Below are positions 59,337-64,000 of a stretch of DNA of 64,000 nt, one piece after another. A program made the translations under genes and the position numbers. The stretch covers positions 66,909,850 to 66,973,849 of the forward strand of contig CM077645.1 in assembly GCA_039707465.1 (NCBI GenBank), in the 5' to 3' direction. Below the pieces are notes generated by a model that was given only the letters and a program-made list of their open reading frames with translations, searched no databases and was not told the DNA's origin. This DNA comes from Rhabdophis nuchalis (Eukaryota; Chordata; Lepidosauria; Squamata; Natricidae). The first letter of the stretch is position 1, and the number at the start of each line of letters is the position of its first letter.

Positions 59337-59481
59337 TACATATTTTTGTATATGGTGGCAGTATGAAATCTCTGAGAACAGAAGCCCATCAGCTTATTGA
59401 ATGGATCAACAAATCTTTCAACAGAAAATGATTGGCCAGAAACCAGCAGTTCTAGAAATAGACTACAGATAGAGCTAACCA

Positions 59482-60198
59482 CAGCTAGTCCTTGACTTAC
59501 CATCACAACTAAACAGTGGTGGGTTGCAGGCAGTACACCCCGATACCGGTGTACCGGAGCCTACCCGGAGTACCGGGTACCGTTCCGGTATGGTGCTCCA
59601 GAGGGCCCACCCGAGTTCCTAACCGGTGTTTTAAAGCTTTCGGTGCTTCAGCGCATGGCACATAGAGCACCTGTGCGATGCTCTGCCGAGCAGCTGGAGC
59701 AGTGCGGAGGCTTGCGGAAGCATCGCTCGCAGCTACAATGCATGGGCATGCCGCACGTGTGTGCGTGTATGCTGCGTGTGTCCATGTGGGTGACGCTGGG
59801 CCCATTCCAACCGTACCAATTGGAATGGGATCGGGAACCCACCACTGCAACTAAGTCAAAAATGTGTGTTGTTAAGCGAGACATTTGTTAAGTTAGTTTT
59901 GCAACCTTTCCTGCCACAATGGTTAAGCAAATCACAACAATTGTTAAGTTAGTAACAAGGTTGAATCTGGCTTCCCCATTGACTTTACTTGTCAGAAGGT
60001 CACAATAGGTGATCACATGGTGAACACTGCAACCATCATAAATATAAACCAATCCCCAAACATCTGAATGTCAATCACATGACCTTTGGCATGCTGCAAT
60101 GGTTGTAAGTGTGAAAAACGACATACGACACTTTCTTTAGTGTCCTTGTAACTTTGAATGGTCACTAAATGAACTATTATTAGTTGAGATCTACCTAT
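59482..60198 (+). mobile_element. Mariner/Tigger-like element interrupted by a hAT MITE
   Basis: CAGCTAGTCCTTGACTTACC at the left, then after the hAT insertion AAGTCAAAAATGTGTGTTGT and TTGTTAAGTTAGTTTTGC, to the decayed right end GTTGAGATCTACCTATA. The right terminus and TA target are eroded. Confidence 0.68.
59514..59847 (+). mobile_element. hAT MITE (CAGTGGTGGGTTGC) nested in the mariner-like element
   Basis: Ends CAGTGGTGGGTTGCAGG and GGGAACCCACCACTG are flanked by CAACTAAA at 59506-59513 and CAACTAAG at 59848-59855 (one mismatch). The interior is CpG-rich (TACCGGTGTACCGGAGCC). Confidence 0.85.
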
Positions 60199-61042
60199 AT
60201 TACAAGAAAATAGTCAGTTACCTCTCAAGGTGATTAAGGTATCAGCTAAGTGCCCACTAGCAAAAGTTTAGATATTGGCCTACCATTATACATGGTTCTG
60301 AAATCCTTGTTCTGCTACAGAAATTGGTTGTTGGGATAGTAGTTTCATTTGCAATAAAATGTGTAAACCAACTGAGTTGTGTATACGAATCCGTGTATAT
60401 CTTGTGTATAAGGTAAGGCTAGAAAGTTCTGAGTAAGGGGTTTACAACTTGGAATGCTGAGCCTTGGTAGGAAAGCTGACATTCATATGACCAAGCTGAG
60501 GCCAGGAAGCCGCATCTCCCCTTAAAGCAATATGGCACAGTAGTTAAGTGTTGGATTATGCCTGGGGAGAGCCAAATTGAAATATACTGTATCTTCAAAT
60601 AATCTTCATGCAAACCATGCTAACTTACTTGGGTATTATACACTTATCATTCTGATTGTGTAAGACAATTATTTTCCAAATGCTGTAAATCATGGTTGAA
60701 TATAGCTTTGTCCACCCTGGCGTTCTCCAGATGGGTGAATTAAATCTCTCCAAGAGAGAGGAATAATTCCAGGATGTCAGGAAGCAACAGGTTAAGAAGG
60801 ATTAAAGTTGCTTGCATTTTCTTTGAACTTGACATACTTTGATTAGTTGCCGTGATTAGTTGATATCAACTAGCTCAGCTGTTAGAGGGGCCTAGTTAGA
60901 TGTAGCTGTCTCCTTTTTGTACTTCAGAACCAAACAGCTGGTTGGCAGATGTCCAGCTTCACATATATGGATATGTATAGAATCCATGCTCTATTGAGTA
61001 AGATAAGAATCACATCCAGTTTCTTGCCTATTTTTAGAATGG

Positions 61043-61166
<124 letters not shown>

Positions 61167-62317
61167 TCAATTTGCTTACCTACCTATCTAGCTGACATAA
61201 ATGATTATATCTTATTTTTTTTATTTAATACACTGGAAATAAATATAGTGTAGCTTTCTTGACATTGTTTCAAAATCTTTATGATCTACATCTGACTGAC
61301 AAAAAATTCCATTGCAATACATTTATTAACTTTATATTTTGCTGGACACACATTATCATTTTCCCCACAGACTTGTATGCCTATCTATATGTTTTGGAAA
61401 TTAGGATACATTTACTTTGGAAAACAAATAAGAATATCTTACTAAAATCTTGTTTATAGGGAATCTGATGTGAGTTTCATGCTTGGTTTTCTGATGCTAT
61501 TTTTTTTTTTGCTTAGTTCTCTGGGAATCCTTCCCCCTACATTTAATTTTAGACCAATTATTTTGCCTGAGGCTACTATTTCACAGTCTGCATATGGCTG
61601 TTTACATTATGTTACATGTTATTACCATATAAGTTAATGGAAAATTTAGCTGAGAAAAGAGGCAGAGAGCTCAAGGGAAGCCAAATAGTAATGGGAATCA
61701 TTTTATACATTGTTATAGATGACCATATACATTATTGGTGCTGATTTCAGAAACTGCTTCTAAATCTTGGCATGGAACAAGAGAAAGTCCTGGGAACAAA
61801 TGCTCTTGTGACTACAAAAGTTCAGTAAATGTCAGAAATAGAAAAAGAAGAATTTGAGATCCCTAAGCAACAACTGTACTGTTGTTTTAGTTTGTTGAAT
61901 GGCATCCAAATATGTTTGCTCTAGGTAGATCTCTATTTCAGAGGCTGTGGCCTTGTAAGAAAAAAATACTCATTTGGCAAATTTCTGACTCATTGATTTC
62001 CCTTTTTTATATAAGGAAAACTGCCATTTTTTAGTTAGCTAGTCGCTGTTTACTGCTGTGTTCTGTGAGCTCTTTTAGCTTAAATTCTGATGAAAAATTG
62101 ACGCTCATAAACTTTGGTTTGATATTGAGTGACTTAGATGTCTGGACTTAGGTTTTGGATGCTGTAGAACTGTGGCTAATTTATGGCTAGTTTTTTTTTT
62201 TTTAATCTTTTGTATAGCAAAAAATGGAGAAAGCAGAAAAGAGAATATTTGAGCTTGAGGTTTATTACACCTTGTGCAAATAGCACAGTTTCCTGCTACC
62301 TCCAAACCATCTGTTTG

Positions 62318-62537
62318 TTTATTTCTTAGATTTTTATTCCGCCTTTATTATTTTTACAACACATCAAATCCTACTTCCTCCACCTATTTTTTTCCACAAC
62401 AACAATCCTGAGAGATAAGTTGGGCTGAGAGAGAGAGTGTGTGACTGGGCCAAGGTCACCCACATGGCTTTTATGACTAAAGAAGGATTTGAACTCATGG
62501 TCCCGTGCTTTCTAGCCTGGTGTCTTAACCACTAGAC
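62318..62537 (-). mobile_element. tRNA-derived SINE
   Basis: Minus strand: CTGGTCTAGTGGTTAAGACA (A-box-like) and TGAGTTCAAATCCTTC (B-box-like), GGGTGACCTTGGCCCAGTCA, then a tail with AATAAAGGCGGAATAAAAAT. A hAT MITE is inserted into its 5' end at 62538. Confidence 0.82.
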
Positions 62538-62763
62538 CAGTGGTAGTCAGCCTGGTCCCTACCACCCACTAGAAGGTGTTCCAGCTTTCATGGTGGGCGG
62601 TTGGGGTTTTGTCTGATACTGAAGCACTTTCCTTTTTTTAATTTAATTGACTTCCCTACTTTATAAATCACCATTACTGTGGAACCGGTGGGTGGTTAGA
62701 AAATTTTACTACTAACAGAGATACAAAAGTGAGTGGTAGATATAAAAAGGTTGACTACCCGTG
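62538..62763 (+). mobile_element. hAT MITE (CAGTGGTAGTCAGCCTGG) with 8-bp TSD
   Basis: Ends CAGTGGTAGTCAGCCTGG and AGGTTGACTACCCGTG are flanked by CACTAGAC at 62530-62537 and 62764-62771. Nearly identical to 28488-28712. Confidence 0.92.
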
Positions 62764-62860
62764 CACTAGACCAAACTCTATGGATAATTAATGACCAGAA
62801 CTAGTACCGCTTTAAAAGACTCTAGAACAGTTCCTGTGTTTTAAACATGTAGATCTGATT

Positions 62861-63010
62861 CAGTGGTGGGTTTCAAATTTTTTAGAACCTACTCTGTAGG
62901 TGTGGCAGTCATGTGACAGGGTGGGAGTGGCCACCTTTTAAAATGTGGTGAAACTCATTTAACAACGCTTGCTTAGCAACCAAATTTTGGACTCAATTGT
63001 GATGATAAAT

Positions 63011-63076
<66 letters not shown>

Positions 63077-63284
63077 TTCCTTCCTTCCTTCCTTCCTTCC
63101 TTCCTTCCTTCCTTCCTTCCTTCCTTCCTTCCTTCCTTTCCTTTCCTTTCCTTCCTGTTGGGTCACTGGCAGCAGTGGGCCAGATTTACTTCCAGGTACA
63201 CTGGTGGAACCCCCTCTCACCGGTTCTCTAAATTTCACCAACCGGCTCTCGCGAGTAGGTGCGAACCTGCAGAAACCCCCACTG
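62861..63284 (+). mobile_element. hAT MITE (CAGTGGTGGGTTTC family) with 8-bp TSD
   Basis: Ends CAGTGGTGGGTTTCAAA and GCAGAAACCCCCACTG are flanked by ATCTGATT at 62853-62860 and 63285-63292. It contains an expanded CTTT/CCTT run at 63010-63155. Confidence 0.92.
63010..63155. repeat. (CTTT)n(CCTT)n microsatellite inside the hAT MITE
   Basis: About 16 CTTT units, about 16 CCTT units and a few CCTTT units. It is the longest of the sister tracts. Confidence 0.97.
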
Positions 63285-64000
63285 ATCTGATTTATGCATT
63301 GGACTAAGGCACTAAGCCAAACTGTGGCTTGTTTGACTTTTACTTGGAGTTTTAAGTGTTTTCATTCATTGCACTCTTAATTTAGCATGTTATATGAATC
63401 CAAACCACTGTGACTAATTCAGTAGATTAAGACTAAGATAGAGAACTTTTTATTTTGTGAAAAACATTTTATCATTGTTTGTTAATGATCTAAATGTTCT
63501 TAGGACGGATAGAACTTAAATGCAATAGTGAACAGATGTCCCCGAGTTTTAAGGCTGTGGAAAGAATATTCCAATTTATTCTGATCTTGGAAAGATAGGA
63601 GAAACTTAGCTATAAATCCTGGAGCAGACCTATAAATAGAGGTTGATTATTGTAATTTATTTTTAGGAATCCAATGTTCTTGCATATGTAAGTCTTCTGT
63701 GTTGCCGCAATAACACAACTTACCAAGTGGTTTCTGTGATCTTCCGTTGTAAAGAAGACTCTGAATATACAGTTACAGATCTAAGTTTCAATGTACTGAA
63801 ACTAAATATTAGTAAAAGACTACTTATTTACTCATGGAGTAATGTAGGAAATGTGTCTAACCATGGCAATTTGATGATGTGTCGAATTCAGCTCCTAGAA
63901 TTCTGCAGCCAGCATATCTGTCCGCACATCTTAAGTTGTTGAGGTTAATAATCATTGGTTTAGAGAATTTGCATAGGCATAAATGATATATCCTTAGCGA

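Noticed and set aside
60530..60575. tRNA-like GGCACAGTAGTTAAGTGTTGG segment
   Set aside because: Too short and isolated to call a SINE or tRNA gene; no B-box follows at the right distance.

Overview
This window looks like nuclear genomic DNA of a squamate reptile, most likely a snake. The evidence is AT-rich intronic sequence packed with repeats typical of squamates: CR1 3' ends, L2/CR1-clade LINE fragments, tRNA-derived SINEs with a Bov-B-like tail (Sauria SINE type), many hAT and mariner-type miniature elements, a DIRS retrotransposon, Helitrons and long GATA/TACC/CTTT microsatellites. There are no prokaryotic genes, operons or CRISPR arrays. The species is not certain.

Only one host gene can be supported. 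It runs on the + strand and contributes four internal coding exons: 10349-10536, 12181-12309, a giant exon at 18044-24130 (6,087 bp, 2,029 codons) and 53369-53485. All junctions read AG/GT. After the first exon, which enters in phase 0, every junction is phase 2, so the last three exons can each be included or skipped without changing frame. The product is a very long, acidic, Ser/Glu/Asn-rich, largely disordered protein with a short basic cluster upstream. The giant exon contains the motif GFFDFRKHISKIFEQ, which closely resembles a motif I know from the giant exon of TACC2 (a centrosome/microtubule-associated TACC protein). The position of that motif and the start of the exon also fit TACC2. 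I therefore call the gene tentatively TACC2-like. The coiled-coil TACC domain is not in this window, and another large scaffold gene (for example CRYBG3) is not excluded. The first and last exons lie outside the window.

Layout: 1-10348 is upstream intron (a Helitron, nested hAT/SINE insertions, a LINE fragment, MITEs). 10349-24130 holds three exons and two introns. 24131-53368 is a 29.2-kb intron with a CpG-rich block at about 37.2-38.0 kb (candidate internal promoter), a second Helitron, several hAT/mariner MITEs and a 5.46-kb degenerate DIRS element (45245-50703) with terminal repeats and an internal complementary region. 53369-53485 is the last visible exon, and 53486-64000 is downstream intron rich in MITEs and SINEs.

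I did not find a wholly new system. The most unusual items are the 187-codon tandem duplication at the start of the giant exon, two different hAT elements stacked on one 8-bp target inside a SINE, the Helitron pair carrying an expanding minisatellite, and a perfect 32-bp palindrome inside the DIRS pol relic.
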